Positions 1-8,436 of a DNA stretch of 64,000 bases are shown one piece after another (position 1 is the stretch's first letter; every line of letters starts with the position of its first letter). This DNA is from an uncultured Bacilli bacterium (GTDB lineage Bacteria > Bacillota_I > Bacilli_A > RF39 > UBA660), in NCBI GenBank assembly GCA_934096265.1, contig CAKOLI010000006.1:1-64000 (forward strand). Direction: 5' to 3'. The notes under the pieces were generated by a model, which saw only the letters and a list, made by a program, of their open reading frames with translations, was not told where the DNA came from and did not search any database. The position numbers and the translations under genes were made by a program.

Positions 1-396
1 GGACCTATTACTTATCACAACGTTATGAACTATATAACACGCGTTGGGGCTGCTAATGATGTTGTACAACCAGTAGGTAGTGTTAGAGGAATAGTAAGAT
101 ATTTCTGCCATAAAGATAACCCAGATAAATACCAATATTCAGAAGATGTCGTTCAATGTCGAAACGGTTTTGATCCATCTGATTACTTTGCTTTAACCGT
201 AACTCAACAAAAGGTTTTCAAACGAAAAGTTATCGAATTCATTCAGGACAACGATATCGACGAATACGCAGACTTAATCGATGTTTTAATGGAGAGTGAT
301 TATATTGACTTGTTTGATATTGCAACGCAAAATACATTCTTTTTTACTCAATACATAAAATCTAGGAAAAATGTTAAAAAGAAAGATAGAAATTAA
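1..396 (+). CDS. Rep_2-type plasmid/element replication protein, 5'-truncated
   Basis: The reading frame is open from the first base, so the start lies outside the window; the last 131 residues are visible. The segment around HKDNPDKYQY followed by NGFDPSDYF resembles the C-terminal half of Rep proteins of the pMV158/pLS1 rolling-circle family (Rep_2), which nick a double-strand origin to start replication; the usual form there is a tHKDNP-K-QY motif followed by a GFD motif. The catalytic tyrosine and metal-binding histidines would be upstream and cannot be checked. It sits just before an integrase and a tRNA, so it is best read as the replication protein of an integrated mobile element rather than of a free plasmid. 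The family call is fairly secure; activity is unknown. Confidence 0.7.
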   Translation, partial: GPITYHNVMNYITRVGAANDVVQPVGSVRGIVRYFCHKDNPDKYQYSEDVVQCRNGFDPSDYFALTVTQQKVFKRKVIEFIQDNDIDEYADLIDVLMESDYIDLFDIATQNTFFFTQYIKSRKNVKKKDRN

Positions 397-451
397 TTAT
401 TTAAATATTTGATTTTGTGATATAATTAATTTAGGATGGTGATAGCATGAT

Positions 452-479
452 TTGACAAAATTAAAAATTAGTATATAAT
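452..479 (+). promoter_or_regulatory. Promoter of the integrase gene
   Basis: A perfect -35 (TTGACA, 452-457) and perfect -10 (TATAAT, 474-479) are separated by 16 bases. Transcription would begin near 486, only about 15 bases before the integrase ATG. Confidence 0.75.
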
Positions 480-481
480 AT

Positions 482-496
482 CTCACTTGAGGTGAG
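482..496 (+). promoter_or_regulatory. Small inverted repeat over the transcription start and ribosome binding site of the integrase
   Basis: CTCAC-TTGAG-GTGAG forms a 5-base-pair inverted repeat directly after the -10 element. It contains the GAGGTGA ribosome binding site, so it could be a protein operator or an RNA hairpin hiding the site. Either role is inference. Confidence 0.4.
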
Positions 497-500
497 AAGT

Positions 501-1475
501 ATGAGCTTTGAAGAAGCTTATAAAGAATTTTTAATCTTTGCTTCAAAACTGCAAAAAAAACAAAGTTTTGATTGTCTCGCATACAATTTTAGTGCAAATA
601 TTTTATGTTTTTTTAAAAATTATACATTGAACAGTATTACAATACATGATATTGAAAAATGGCAAGATTTTATACTTAATAAAAATTTTTGTAACAACTA
701 TAATAAAAAACTCTTATCAATGTTAAAGTCATTTATTACTTTTTGTTATAAGAGATATAATTTTGATATTTCAATTTTAAAAGATATTTCTGATTTCCCT
801 TTAAAGTACGAACAAAAGAAAACAGATTTTTATACATTGAAAGAGTTTAAACGTTTTATTAAGTATGTAGATAACAATATTTATAAACAATTTTTCAATT
901 TAATGTTTTATACAGGAACTAGACCAGGAGAAGCTATGGCTTTAAAATTTACTGATTTAAACAACGGTTTTGTTTCAATTAATAAAACTATTGATGAACA
1001 CGGTAAGAGGCTCGTAGGTACTCCAAAATCGTTTTCTAGCTATAGAAAAATAAAAATTGATAAATATTTATATCATGATTTGTTAAAACTAAAAAAATAT
1101 TATGTTACTAAATTTTCAAACGAACATTATGATTATTATATTTTTGGTGGAATTAAACCTTTAGCACCAACTACCATTAATAGGTACAAAAAAATAGCCT
1201 GTCAAAAGGCTAATTTAAGGGCTATAACGCTTCACCAGTTTAGACATAGTCATGCAACCTTACTGTTTAACAATAACGTAGATATTCACTATATTAAGGA
1301 CAGATTAGGACATAGTAAGGTTTCAACCACGTTAGATTTTTATACCCATTGTTATTATGACCAAGAAAAAAGAGTTTTAAAAACTCTTAACTCAATGAGA
1401 TTTAATTTTTTCGACTGTCTCGCATACAATTTAAAAAAATTATTCTCTATATTAAAACATTTTACAATGCTTTAA
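501..1475 (+). CDS. int: Tyrosine recombinase (integrase) of an integrated element
   Basis: A 324-residue tyrosine recombinase with an N-terminal core-binding (SAM-like) domain at about 1-95 and a catalytic domain at about 105-300. Visible catalytic residues are R141 (GTRPGEA), H245-x-x-R248 (HQFRH), H271 (LGHS) and nucleophile Y281 (DFYTH). These enzymes cut and rejoin attachment sites by a 3'-phosphotyrosyl intermediate. ATG 501 is chosen over the in-frame GTG at 492 because GAGGTGA sits correctly before it. The gene ends 7 bases before the 3' end of a tRNA-Gly, the usual position for an integrase whose attachment site is that tRNA, and differs in role from housekeeping XerC/D. An oddity is FDCLAYN, present at residues 23-29 and again at 304-310, encoded by a 17-base direct repeat; the second copy lies in a tail beyond the normal domain end. 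Confidence 0.9.
   Translation: MSFEEAYKEFLIFASKLQKKQSFDCLAYNFSANILCFFKNYTLNSITIHDIEKWQDFILNKNFCNNYNKKLLSMLKSFITFCYKRYNFDISILKDISDFPLKYEQKKTDFYTLKEFKRFIKYVDNNIYKQFFNLMFYTGTRPGEAMALKFTDLNNGFVSINKTIDEHGKRLVGTPKSFSSYRKIKIDKYLYHDLLKLKKYYVTKFSNEHYDYYIFGGIKPLAPTTINRYKKIACQKANLRAITLHQFRHSHATLLFNNNVDIHYIKDRLGHSKVSTTLDFYTHCYYDQEKRVLKTLNSMRFNFFDCLAYNLKKLFSILKHFTML
573..589. repeat. 17-base direct repeat, copy 1 (in integrase 5' region)
   Basis: TGTCTCGCATACAATTT, identical to the copy at 1416-1432. The two copies bracket most of the integrase gene. Confidence 0.85.
1416..1432. repeat. 17-base direct repeat, copy 2 (in integrase 3' tail)
   Basis: Identical to 573-589. It lies about 50 bases from the tRNA 3' end, where arm-type integrase binding repeats are often found; that role is inference. 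Confidence 0.85.
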
Positions 1476-1482
1476 ACTTTTT

Positions 1483-1505
1483 TGGAGCGGATGAGGAGAA
1501 TCGAA
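1483..1505. other. Candidate attachment-site core (tRNA-Gly 3' end)
   Basis: The 3' end of the tRNA, from the T-loop to the encoded CCA, faces the integrase. In elements of this kind the att core is normally this segment, restored after insertion. The partner copy would be at the other end of the element, to the left of the window, so the duplication cannot be confirmed here. Confidence 0.4.
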
Positions 1506-1556
1506 CTCCCGTGGTTAGCTTGGAAGGCTAAAGTTCTACCATTAAACTACATCCGC
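1483..1556 (-). tRNA. tRNA-Gly(UCC)
   Basis: On the minus strand a 74-base cloverleaf starts GCGGATG and ends CATCCGC-T-CCA. The acceptor stem pairs 7 of 7, the anticodon loop is CTTCCAA giving anticodon UCC (glycine), and the T-loop is TTCGATT. The CCA end is encoded. It has its own promoter and is the probable insertion site of the element to its left. Confidence 0.95.
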
Positions 1557-1576
1557 AAAACTGGTAGGCAATATAA

Positions 1577-1605
1577 ATATTACTATATTTCCTACTATTT
1601 GTCAA
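1577..1605 (-). promoter_or_regulatory. Promoter of tRNA-Gly
   Basis: On the minus strand TTGACA (1600-1605) and TAATAT (1577-1582) are 17 bases apart. The -10 ends about 20 bases before the tRNA. Confidence 0.7.
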
Positions 1606-1620
1606 GCAAATTAATTAAAA

Positions 1621-2172
1621 TTATATAAATATTTCAGTTTTTTTAGAATATATAGGTTTATAATCCTTATTTACCATATATTTTTCAATCAAACAAACAT
1701 CATTTTTCATCATACTCATAGGAACATCAATAATCCTCTGATTTGACGAACCCCTATACTGTAAATCCATATTTCTAAATTCAATCATAAATTTACCATC
1801 TACCAAAACATCAACATATTTTAATAAATTCCTATATTTTTCATATTTAATTAAATATTCATAATCAAATCCAGTATAACACCACACATTAAGGCCACGC
1901 TCTTTAGCAGCCTTCGCAATAAGCATACAAGCTTCTGGTTGCACCATTGGGTCCCCACCAGACAAAGTAATACCGTCTTGACATTCTAAATTTTTAATTT
2001 CATCAATAACTGTATCTACCGATACCGCAAAACCACCATCAAAATCATGCGTAGTTGGATTATGACAGAAAGGGCACTTATGTGGACATCCTTGAGTCCA
2101 AACAACCGTCCTAACGCCCTCTCCATCAACAATACTATCTACTTGTAAATCACTTGCCAATCTAATATTCAT
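1621..2172 (-). CDS. nrdG: Anaerobic ribonucleotide reductase activating protein
   Basis: A 183-residue radical SAM enzyme. C29, C33 and C36 form the CxxxCxxC motif that binds a [4Fe-4S] cluster, and SGGDP at about 82-86 is the usual SAM-contacting motif. It cleaves S-adenosylmethionine to install the glycyl radical on NrdD, enabling ribonucleotide reduction without oxygen. It is the last gene of the nrdD operon, starting 2 bases after the stop of the small glycyl-radical ORF, so the two are probably translationally coupled. Length is normal for the family. Confidence 0.95.
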   Translation of the reverse strand: MNIRLASDLQVDSIVDGEGVRTVVWTQGCPHKCPFCHNPTTHDFDGGFAVSVDTVIDEIKNLECQDGITLSGGDPMVQPEACMLIAKAAKERGLNVWCYTGFDYEYLIKYEKYRNLLKYVDVLVDGKFMIEFRNMDLQYRGSSNQRIIDVPMSMMKNDVCLIEKYMVNKDYKPIYSKKTEIFI

Positions 2173-2174
2173 AA

Positions 2175-2339
2175 TTATTTACAACAACTACAAATTCCTT
2201 CAGTACTATGCTTTACTCTATCATGTTCTTCAGCACGTTTACCATTATTAAATTTATCAGTAGTTCCAACTAAATAGCCAGTTATTCTTCTAATTCTTTC
2301 AAACTTAACCCCTTCACCAACTTTTTTCTTTTCTTTCAT
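2175..2339 (-). CDS. Separate glycyl-radical domain of anaerobic ribonucleotide reductase
   Basis: A 54-residue protein whose core RIRRITGYLVG (residues 16-26) is the glycyl-radical motif normally found at the extreme C-terminus of NrdD (RVxGYL in relatives), followed by the usual FNNGKRAEEHDRVKH tail. The radical would sit on G21. The main NrdD ORF stops 14 bases upstream without this motif, so the radical domain is a separate polypeptide. ATG 2339 has a strong ribosome binding site (GGAGGAG, 6 bases upstream), indicating deliberate initiation rather than a frameshift product. It ends with a cysteine cluster (CSCCK). Short stand-alone glycyl-radical ORFs have been annotated in other anaerobic Firmicutes, so the arrangement may be functional. 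The fold is clear; how it docks with NrdD is inference. Confidence 0.85.
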   Translation of the reverse strand: MKEKKKVGEGVKFERIRRITGYLVGTTDKFNNGKRAEEHDRVKHSTEGICSCCK

Positions 2340-2353
2340 ATTCTCTCCTCCTT

Positions 2354-4660
2354 CTATCTTCCGTACTCTGTTAAAGTACAATTTCTTAAAGTTTCCATAT
2401 TAACACCTTCGCCATCACGTCTTCCACAGTTAGGACACACTTCACCTATAACACCAGTATATCCACATACAGGATCTCTATCAACAGGATGATTAATAGC
2501 CCCATAACCAACACCTGCATCGTGCATCATATAAATAATCTTCTTAAACGCTTCAATATTTTGACAAGTATCACCATCAAGCTCTACATAACTAATATGA
2601 CCAGCATTCGTAAACGCATGATAAGGACCTTCCAACTTCAATTTCTTTGCAATACTAATATCATAGTAAACTGGTACATGGAAAGAATTAGTATAATAAT
2701 CTCTATCAGTTACACCTGGAATAATACCATAAATACTCTTATCTATATTAGTAAACCTTCCACTAAGCCCTTCAGCGGGAGTAGCAAGCAACGTAAAATT
2801 CAATTTAGACTCTTCTGCATACTCATCAAGTCTTTTACGCATAAAACCAATTATTTCAAGACCTAAATCTTGAGAAGATTTAGCTTCCCCATGATGCTTA
2901 CCAGTCAATGCCTTTAAACACTCTGCCAAGCCAATAAAACCAATAGACAACGTACCTTGCTTAAGCACTCTTCTAAGTTTATCATTATCTTTGAGTTCCT
3001 TAGAATCTATCCACACACCTTGCCCCATCAAAAATGGAAAATTCTTTACCTTTTTATTACACTGAATTTCAAATCTTTCTAATAATTGATCCTTTACCAA
3101 ATCCATTACATCAGAAAGCTCTGCATAAAACCCTTCCATATCAGGTTTTTTATTACCAGAAACAATACCATGCTTAATACCCAATCTTGGTAAATTAATA
3201 GAAGTAAATGACAAATTACCACGACTAGTAACAACCTCATTATCCTTATCATACACATTACCAATAACTCTTGTACGACATCCCATATAAGCTATCTCAG
3301 TACGATAATCTCCTTCTTTATAATAATGCAAATTAAATGGCACATCTATAAATGAAAAATTAGGAAACAACCTCTTAGCGGAAACCTTACATGCTAACTC
3401 AAACAAATCATAATTCTTATCTTCTTTGTAATAATTAACCCCTTCCTTCATCTTAAAAATCGATATTGGAAATATAGGAGTTTCCCCATGACCTAAACCA
3501 CTATCCGCAGCTAGTAAATAATTCTTAATTACCATTCTACCTTCAGCAGAAGTATCAGTACCAAAATTTATTGAAGAAAATGGCACTTGAGCACCAGCCC
3601 TAGAATGCATTGTATTCAAATTATGGATAAACGCTTCCATTGCTTGATACGTAATACGATCAGTCTTAAGTAATGCCTTATCATATGCTTTTCTAAATAT
3701 TCTTCTAAGAACCTCACCATTAGCACTATCTTCACCATCATTTATATATTTATCAAACATATCAAGATTTACTTCAATACTTTGTAACTTATCAATATCC
3801 TTACTTATAGCATCAAATTTAATTAAAGTTAAAAAACCATCTAAATCCAAATAATCATATATCATTTGCTTAAATTGCTTCCTAAAAGTCTTCATAACCC
3901 CAGGAGCCATATAATAATCAAACGCAGGAATACTTTGGCCTCCATGTTGATCATTTTGATTAGATTGAATAGCAATTGCACATAACGCAGCATAAGACAT
4001 AATATCTTGTGGCTCTCTAAGATGACCATGACCAGTAGAAAAACCATTCTTAAACAACTTAGCTATATCTATTTGTGTACACGTAGTAGTACCCATAGGC
4101 AAGAAATCCATATCATGAATATGAATAAGCCCCTCATCATGAGCATCAGCATATTTATTCTTCATAAGATAAGCCTTCGCAAACTCCTTAGAAAATGCAG
4201 AACCATATTGAAGCATAGTACCCATAGCAGTATCCCCATCAACATTAGCATTCTCCCTCTTAGAATCTTCCTCATTAGCTTCTTTCAACCCTAAAGCTTC
4301 AGCGGCCTTAGTTAACTTATGAAACTTCTTACCAAAAGCTTCCCTAGAGCTATTTCTCCTAGCACGATACTCAGAATAATGATTATAAACATCTTCATAC
4401 CCTAATTCCTTAAGTCTATCTTCAATTATATCTTGAATACTCTCTATCTTAATAGTCTTCCTCTCACAATAATCTTCAATTATCTTATCAATAACACTTG
4501 CATACACCCTATTTTCATCAGTAATAGTATATTCTTCATTGTTAAGACCATCAAACCCCTTCTTTATCGCAATAGCGATTTTCTCTGCATTAAAATCTAC
4601 TTTTTTGCCTTCCCGTTTAATAACTTTCAAGTCTTCAAGTTTATCTAAATTTTGTATCAT
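2354..4660 (-). CDS. nrdD: Anaerobic (class III) ribonucleoside-triphosphate reductase, main subunit lacking its glycyl-radical tail
   Basis: A 768-residue protein that reduces ribonucleoside triphosphates to deoxy forms under anaerobic conditions. Residues about 8-100 form an ATP-cone allosteric domain, followed by the NRDD barrel with C194 (TTTCTQID) as a candidate active-site cysteine and the GCRTRVIGN segment. The C-terminus carries a cysteine pair CPNC (742-745) and C732 of a zinc ribbon; the first cysteine of the usual first pair appears to be Asp. The protein then ends in NMETLRNCTLTEYGR instead of the radical motif, which is encoded next door. A GEGV motif occurs at the break point of both ORFs. 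Start ATG 4660 has GGAGGAGTG upstream. Operon nrdD, radical ORF, nrdG. Confidence 0.93.
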   Translation of the reverse strand: MIQNLDKLEDLKVIKREGKKVDFNAEKIAIAIKKGFDGLNNEEYTITDENRVYASVIDKIIEDYCERKTIKIESIQDIIEDRLKELGYEDVYNHYSEYRARRNSSREAFGKKFHKLTKAAEALGLKEANEEDSKRENANVDGDTAMGTMLQYGSAFSKEFAKAYLMKNKYADAHDEGLIHIHDMDFLPMGTTTCTQIDIAKLFKNGFSTGHGHLREPQDIMSYAALCAIAIQSNQNDQHGGQSIPAFDYYMAPGVMKTFRKQFKQMIYDYLDLDGFLTLIKFDAISKDIDKLQSIEVNLDMFDKYINDGEDSANGEVLRRIFRKAYDKALLKTDRITYQAMEAFIHNLNTMHSRAGAQVPFSSINFGTDTSAEGRMVIKNYLLAADSGLGHGETPIFPISIFKMKEGVNYYKEDKNYDLFELACKVSAKRLFPNFSFIDVPFNLHYYKEGDYRTEIAYMGCRTRVIGNVYDKDNEVVTSRGNLSFTSINLPRLGIKHGIVSGNKKPDMEGFYAELSDVMDLVKDQLLERFEIQCNKKVKNFPFLMGQGVWIDSKELKDNDKLRRVLKQGTLSIGFIGLAECLKALTGKHHGEAKSSQDLGLEIIGFMRKRLDEYAEESKLNFTLLATPAEGLSGRFTNIDKSIYGIIPGVTDRDYYTNSFHVPVYYDISIAKKLKLEGPYHAFTNAGHISYVELDGDTCQNIEAFKKIIYMMHDAGVGYGAINHPVDRDPVCGYTGVIGEVCPNCGRRDGEGVNMETLRNCTLTEYGR

Positions 4661-4734
4661 TTTTTCACTCCTCCAACTTCTTCAAAAAATGTAAAACCGC
4701 ATTTTTGCACTTTTTTACTTTTCTATCTAATAAC

Positions 4735-4763
4735 AGTTTATCACTTATTATATAAGGTGTCAA
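4735..4763 (-). promoter_or_regulatory. Candidate promoter of the nrdD operon
   Basis: On the minus strand TTGACA (4758-4763) and TAAACT (4735-4740) are 17 bases apart, placing the start about 70 bases before nrdD. A TATAAT also occurs at 4747-4752 but has a poor -35. No convincing NrdR box was seen in 4661-4920, which otherwise holds only this promoter and the tex terminator. Confidence 0.5.
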
Positions 4764-4797
4764 TAGTTTTTTATAGAAAATATGTTCGTGTATTTTA

Positions 4798-4834
4798 AAA
4801 GAAAAAAATAAAGTCTTGTAATATAAGACTTTAT
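4798..4834 (-). terminator. Rho-independent terminator of tex
   Basis: A perfect 10-base-pair stem (4808-4817 with 4825-4834) with a 7-base loop is followed on the minus strand by a run of T. Confidence 0.8.
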
Positions 4835-4920
4835 CAAAAAATGTAAAAATTTATTTTTTTATCACATCATGTAAACTAGTAAAATTAGACCCAATTAAAA
4901 TGATTAAAAACTAAAAATAT

Positions 4921-7068
4921 TTACCTAGGTAACATTGATAATTGTACCTTCTTCTTCTCCAAATTAACGTCCTTAACATAACAATCTATTATATCTCCAA
5001 CATTAACTATATCCATAGGATTCTTAACATATTCATTAGACAACTCTGATATATGAATTAACCCATCATTCTTAAGACCTATATCCACGAAAGCCCCAAA
5101 GTCTACTACATTCCTAACCGTACCTTGCAACTTCATTCCAACAACTAAATTCTCTATCTTAATAATATCACTTCTAAGTAAAGGCTTTTCAAATGAATCT
5201 CGATAATCCCTACCTGGCTGTTTTAAACATTTAATTATATCAGAAAGAGTATATTCATCCACCATAAGCTTCTTTGCATAATCACTTACATCAACCTTAT
5301 CTAACAAAGAAACTAACTCCACGGTACCAATATCATTTATATTTTTACCAAGCATTCCTAAAAATTCTAAAGTTTTCTGATAACTCTCAGGATGAATAGA
5401 AGTCATATCCAAAATATTATCTCCATCTACAACCCTAATAAACCCAACAGACTGTTCATAAACCTTATCACTTATCCCTTTAATACCCTTATATTCATTT
5501 CTAGACATAATCTTCCCATGAGCCTCTCTATATGAAAGTATCTTATCAATAACACTCTTAGTAAGACCAGAAACATACCTAAGTAACGAAGAAGACGCCG
5601 TATTAATGTTAACCCCAACATTATTAACAGCTTTAGAAACAACAAAGCATAAAGACTCATCCAGCCTCTTCTCATTAACATCATGTTGATACAAACCAAC
5701 ACCAATACTCTTACAATCTATTTTTACAAGTTCCGCTAGAGGATCTTGTAACCTTCTAGCAATACTAATCGCACTACGTTCCTCAACATGTAAATTAGGG
5801 AACTCAGAAATAGCCAATTTTGAAGCCGAATAAACAGAAGCTCCAGCCTCACTCACTATTATATACTCTACCTTTTTCTTCTTAATTAAAGGAATAACCT
5901 CTGCAACTAACAATTCACTCTCCCTAGAAGCAGTACCATTACCTATAGCAATAATATCAACATCATATTTCTCTACCAAATTCTTAATAACTTCCTTAGC
6001 CTCATTCCACTTATTTTTAGGCTCATGAGGATATATAACTGTAATATCTTGCACCCTAGATGCCCCATCAATAACGGCTAACTTACATCCAGTTCTATAC
6101 GCAGGATCAAGACCCAATACAACCTTATCCTTCATTGGAAATTGCAACAACAACTTCTCTAAATTACTTGAAAAAACAGATATAGCCTGCTCCTCACCTC
6201 TATCAGTTAACTCATTTCTTATCTCCCTATCAATACTAGGCTTAATAAGCCTCTTATAACTATCCTTTATTGCATCACATACAATATCTACCACAGAAGA
6301 ATTTTTATCCTTAATAACCTTATCCTCTAAATATTTAATAACATTCTCATCCATAACAGATACAGATACACTAAGTATACCATCCTTCTCACCACGATTA
6401 ATAGCCAAAATACGATGAGGCTTCATATACTTAATCCTATCACTATAATCATAATAAATCTCATAAGTCAAATCTTCATCAACAGCCTTAGCCTTCTTCT
6501 TACTAACTATCTGACCATTATTATATATATAACTTCTAATACTTTTACGATATATAGCATTATCACTAATCCATTCACTAATTATATACTTAGCTAAAGT
6601 TATAGCCTCATCATAAGACTTAACCACCTCATTTAAATATTTACATACATAATCTTCTTCTAATTTACTAGGAAAACTCATTATAACCTTAGCAAGTGGC
6701 TCAAGACCATTCTCAATAGCAAAAGTAGCCTTCGTCTTTTTCTTCTCTTTATACGGCCTATACAAATCCTCTACCTCTACTAACTTCTCACACTTCATAA
6801 TATCATCCTTTAAACTAGAAGTAAGCATCCCCTTCTCATCAATAAGCCTAATTACATCTTCCTTCCTTTTTAAAAGATTAACTTGATACTCATACACATC
6901 ATTAATCTTCCTTATCTCTTCCTCATCCATATTACCAGTAACTTCCTTGCGGTATCTCGCAATAAAAGGAATAGTATTCCCATCTTCAAGTAACTTCAAA
7001 GTATTTCTAACAGAAATATCCTTAACACCAAGCTCCTTTGCTATATTACTAATTATATTATCATTCAT
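4921..7068 (-). CDS. tex: Tex-family S1 RNA-binding protein
   Basis: A 715-residue protein matching Tex (YhgF) along its length: an N-terminal helical domain, a YqgF/RNase H-like domain (VVLGLDPAYRTGCKLAVIDG at about 318-337), helix-hairpin-helix repeats (NVGVNINTASSSLL, then KGISDKVYEQSVGF) and a C-terminal S1 domain (about 640-713, beginning VVGMKLQGTVRNVVDFGAFVD). Tex binds nucleic acid and is associated with transcription and RNA turnover; its precise role is unsettled. Monocistronic, with a clear terminator after it. Normal length for the family. Confidence 0.93.
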   Translation of the reverse strand: MNDNIISNIAKELGVKDISVRNTLKLLEDGNTIPFIARYRKEVTGNMDEEEIRKINDVYEYQVNLLKRKEDVIRLIDEKGMLTSSLKDDIMKCEKLVEVEDLYRPYKEKKKTKATFAIENGLEPLAKVIMSFPSKLEEDYVCKYLNEVVKSYDEAITLAKYIISEWISDNAIYRKSIRSYIYNNGQIVSKKKAKAVDEDLTYEIYYDYSDRIKYMKPHRILAINRGEKDGILSVSVSVMDENVIKYLEDKVIKDKNSSVVDIVCDAIKDSYKRLIKPSIDREIRNELTDRGEEQAISVFSSNLEKLLLQFPMKDKVVLGLDPAYRTGCKLAVIDGASRVQDITVIYPHEPKNKWNEAKEVIKNLVEKYDVDIIAIGNGTASRESELLVAEVIPLIKKKKVEYIIVSEAGASVYSASKLAISEFPNLHVEERSAISIARRLQDPLAELVKIDCKSIGVGLYQHDVNEKRLDESLCFVVSKAVNNVGVNINTASSSLLRYVSGLTKSVIDKILSYREAHGKIMSRNEYKGIKGISDKVYEQSVGFIRVVDGDNILDMTSIHPESYQKTLEFLGMLGKNINDIGTVELVSLLDKVDVSDYAKKLMVDEYTLSDIIKCLKQPGRDYRDSFEKPLLRSDIIKIENLVVGMKLQGTVRNVVDFGAFVDIGLKNDGLIHISELSNEYVKNPMDIVNVGDIIDCYVKDVNLEKKKVQLSMLPR

Positions 7069-7167
7069 ATTACCAATTCTCCTCTCATAATACCATAACT
7101 AAAATTATAACATATCATTTAAAAAAATAACAAAAAAATTAACTTAAGACAAACAATCATAAGTTAA

Positions 7168-8361
7168 TCACTTCTTCTTAAGCATATCCCCATATATAAC
7201 TTTATCATTACCAAATCTCTTCCTAAGAGAATCAACTACCGCCTGTACACCACTCTCAGTCTCTACCTTATGATTATCATCAAATAAAGATAACTGAAAC
7301 TTATAAGAAGAAGAAAACGAAGTAACACCTACACATATATTTCTAATTGCCTTACCATTCCATAACTTATCAAACAAAGAAGAAAAACTATTATACAAAT
7401 CATTATCAGAATTAATTCCTCTATCTAATTTATATTGTTTACTAAATTTACTAAAATCAGAGTACTTAATTGAGACAAACACAACAGAGGCATTAAATCC
7501 CTGTCTCCTAAGTTTATCGCCAACATCAATAGACAACTCTCTAATTACATTCTTAATTGCCTTGCTATCATCATAATCATATGGAAGTACAGTAGAAGCA
7601 CTAATACTCTTAGGACTAACACTCTCATATTCCACAGAAGAACTATCTATCCCATTAGCATAATCATGCATTAAATATCCCATACTCTTAAAATGCTTAA
7701 CCAAAAAATCTACATCCGTATTAGCTAAATCCCCTATAGTATTAATTCCAAGAGCTATAAGCTTCTCACTAGTCTTCTTCCCAATCATAAATAAATCAGA
7801 AACAGAAAGACCCCACGTCTTATCTCTGACCTCATTCATAAAAAGCGTATGCACTTTATCTGGCTTTGTAAAATCAGAAGCCATTTTAGCACATAATTTA
7901 TTTTCACCTACACCTACATTAACTGTAAAGCCAAATTTCTCTTTAATATCCTCCTTAATCTTATAAGCAATCTTAACTGGATCTCCAAATAAACTTAAAG
8001 AATCTGTATAGTCAATAAAACACTCATCAATAGAATATCTCTCTACCTTGTCAGAATAAGTTAACAAATACTCATACATCATATCAGAATACTTTTTATA
8101 TATTTTAAAATCAGGAGCAAAAACCTCCAAATTAGGACACTTAGTTCTAGCCATATAAAGACTTTCTCCCGTTACAACACCCATTCTCTTAGCGGGAATA
8201 CTCTTTGCAAGCACTATTCCCTTTCTCTGTGACTCATCCCCTCCAATAACCGCAAAACGATGTCTAATATCTACTTGATAACCATTGTTTAACATGTTAA
8301 CTGCAGACCATGATAAAAAAGCATTATTAACATCTATATGTAATATTATCCTCTTTTTCAT
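7168..8361 (-). CDS. dinB: DNA polymerase IV (Y-family translesion polymerase)
   Basis: A 397-residue Y-family polymerase. Catalytic carboxylates are visible: D10 (IDVNNAF), D112 and E113 (SIDECFID). The helix-hairpin-helix segment (IGKKTSEKLIALGINTIGDL) and C-terminal little-finger region follow in order. It copies past lesions at low fidelity. The start is the ATG at 8361, with AGAGGTGAT in front, giving the family N-terminus MKKRIILHID; a 21-residue upstream extension of the frame has no family match. The gene stands between tex and the YugP protease, and no LexA-type box was recognised upstream. Confidence 0.93.
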   Translation of the reverse strand: MKKRIILHIDVNNAFLSWSAVNMLNNGYQVDIRHRFAVIGGDESQRKGIVLAKSIPAKRMGVVTGESLYMARTKCPNLEVFAPDFKIYKKYSDMMYEYLLTYSDKVERYSIDECFIDYTDSLSLFGDPVKIAYKIKEDIKEKFGFTVNVGVGENKLCAKMASDFTKPDKVHTLFMNEVRDKTWGLSVSDLFMIGKKTSEKLIALGINTIGDLANTDVDFLVKHFKSMGYLMHDYANGIDSSSVEYESVSPKSISASTVLPYDYDDSKAIKNVIRELSIDVGDKLRRQGFNASVVFVSIKYSDFSKFSKQYKLDRGINSDNDLYNSFSSLFDKLWNGKAIRNICVGVTSFSSSYKFQLSLFDDNHKVETESGVQAVVDSLRKRFGNDKVIYGDMLKKK

Positions 8362-8436
8362 GATATCACCTCTATAAATATAATAACATATGTTTGTATT
8401 TTTTGCAAGAAAAAATAGATACATTTAATATCTATT

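Noticed and set aside
501..1475. Integrase as a housekeeping XerC or XerD
   Set aside because: It has a strong promoter, a tRNA 3' end next to it and a Rep gene before it; divergence and the extra tail also favour a mobile-element integrase.
2339..2381. nrdD and the radical ORF joined by programmed frameshift
   Set aside because: The in-frame upstream extension of the radical ORF shows no NrdD similarity and there is no slippery sequence I recognise; the radical ORF has its own strong start site.
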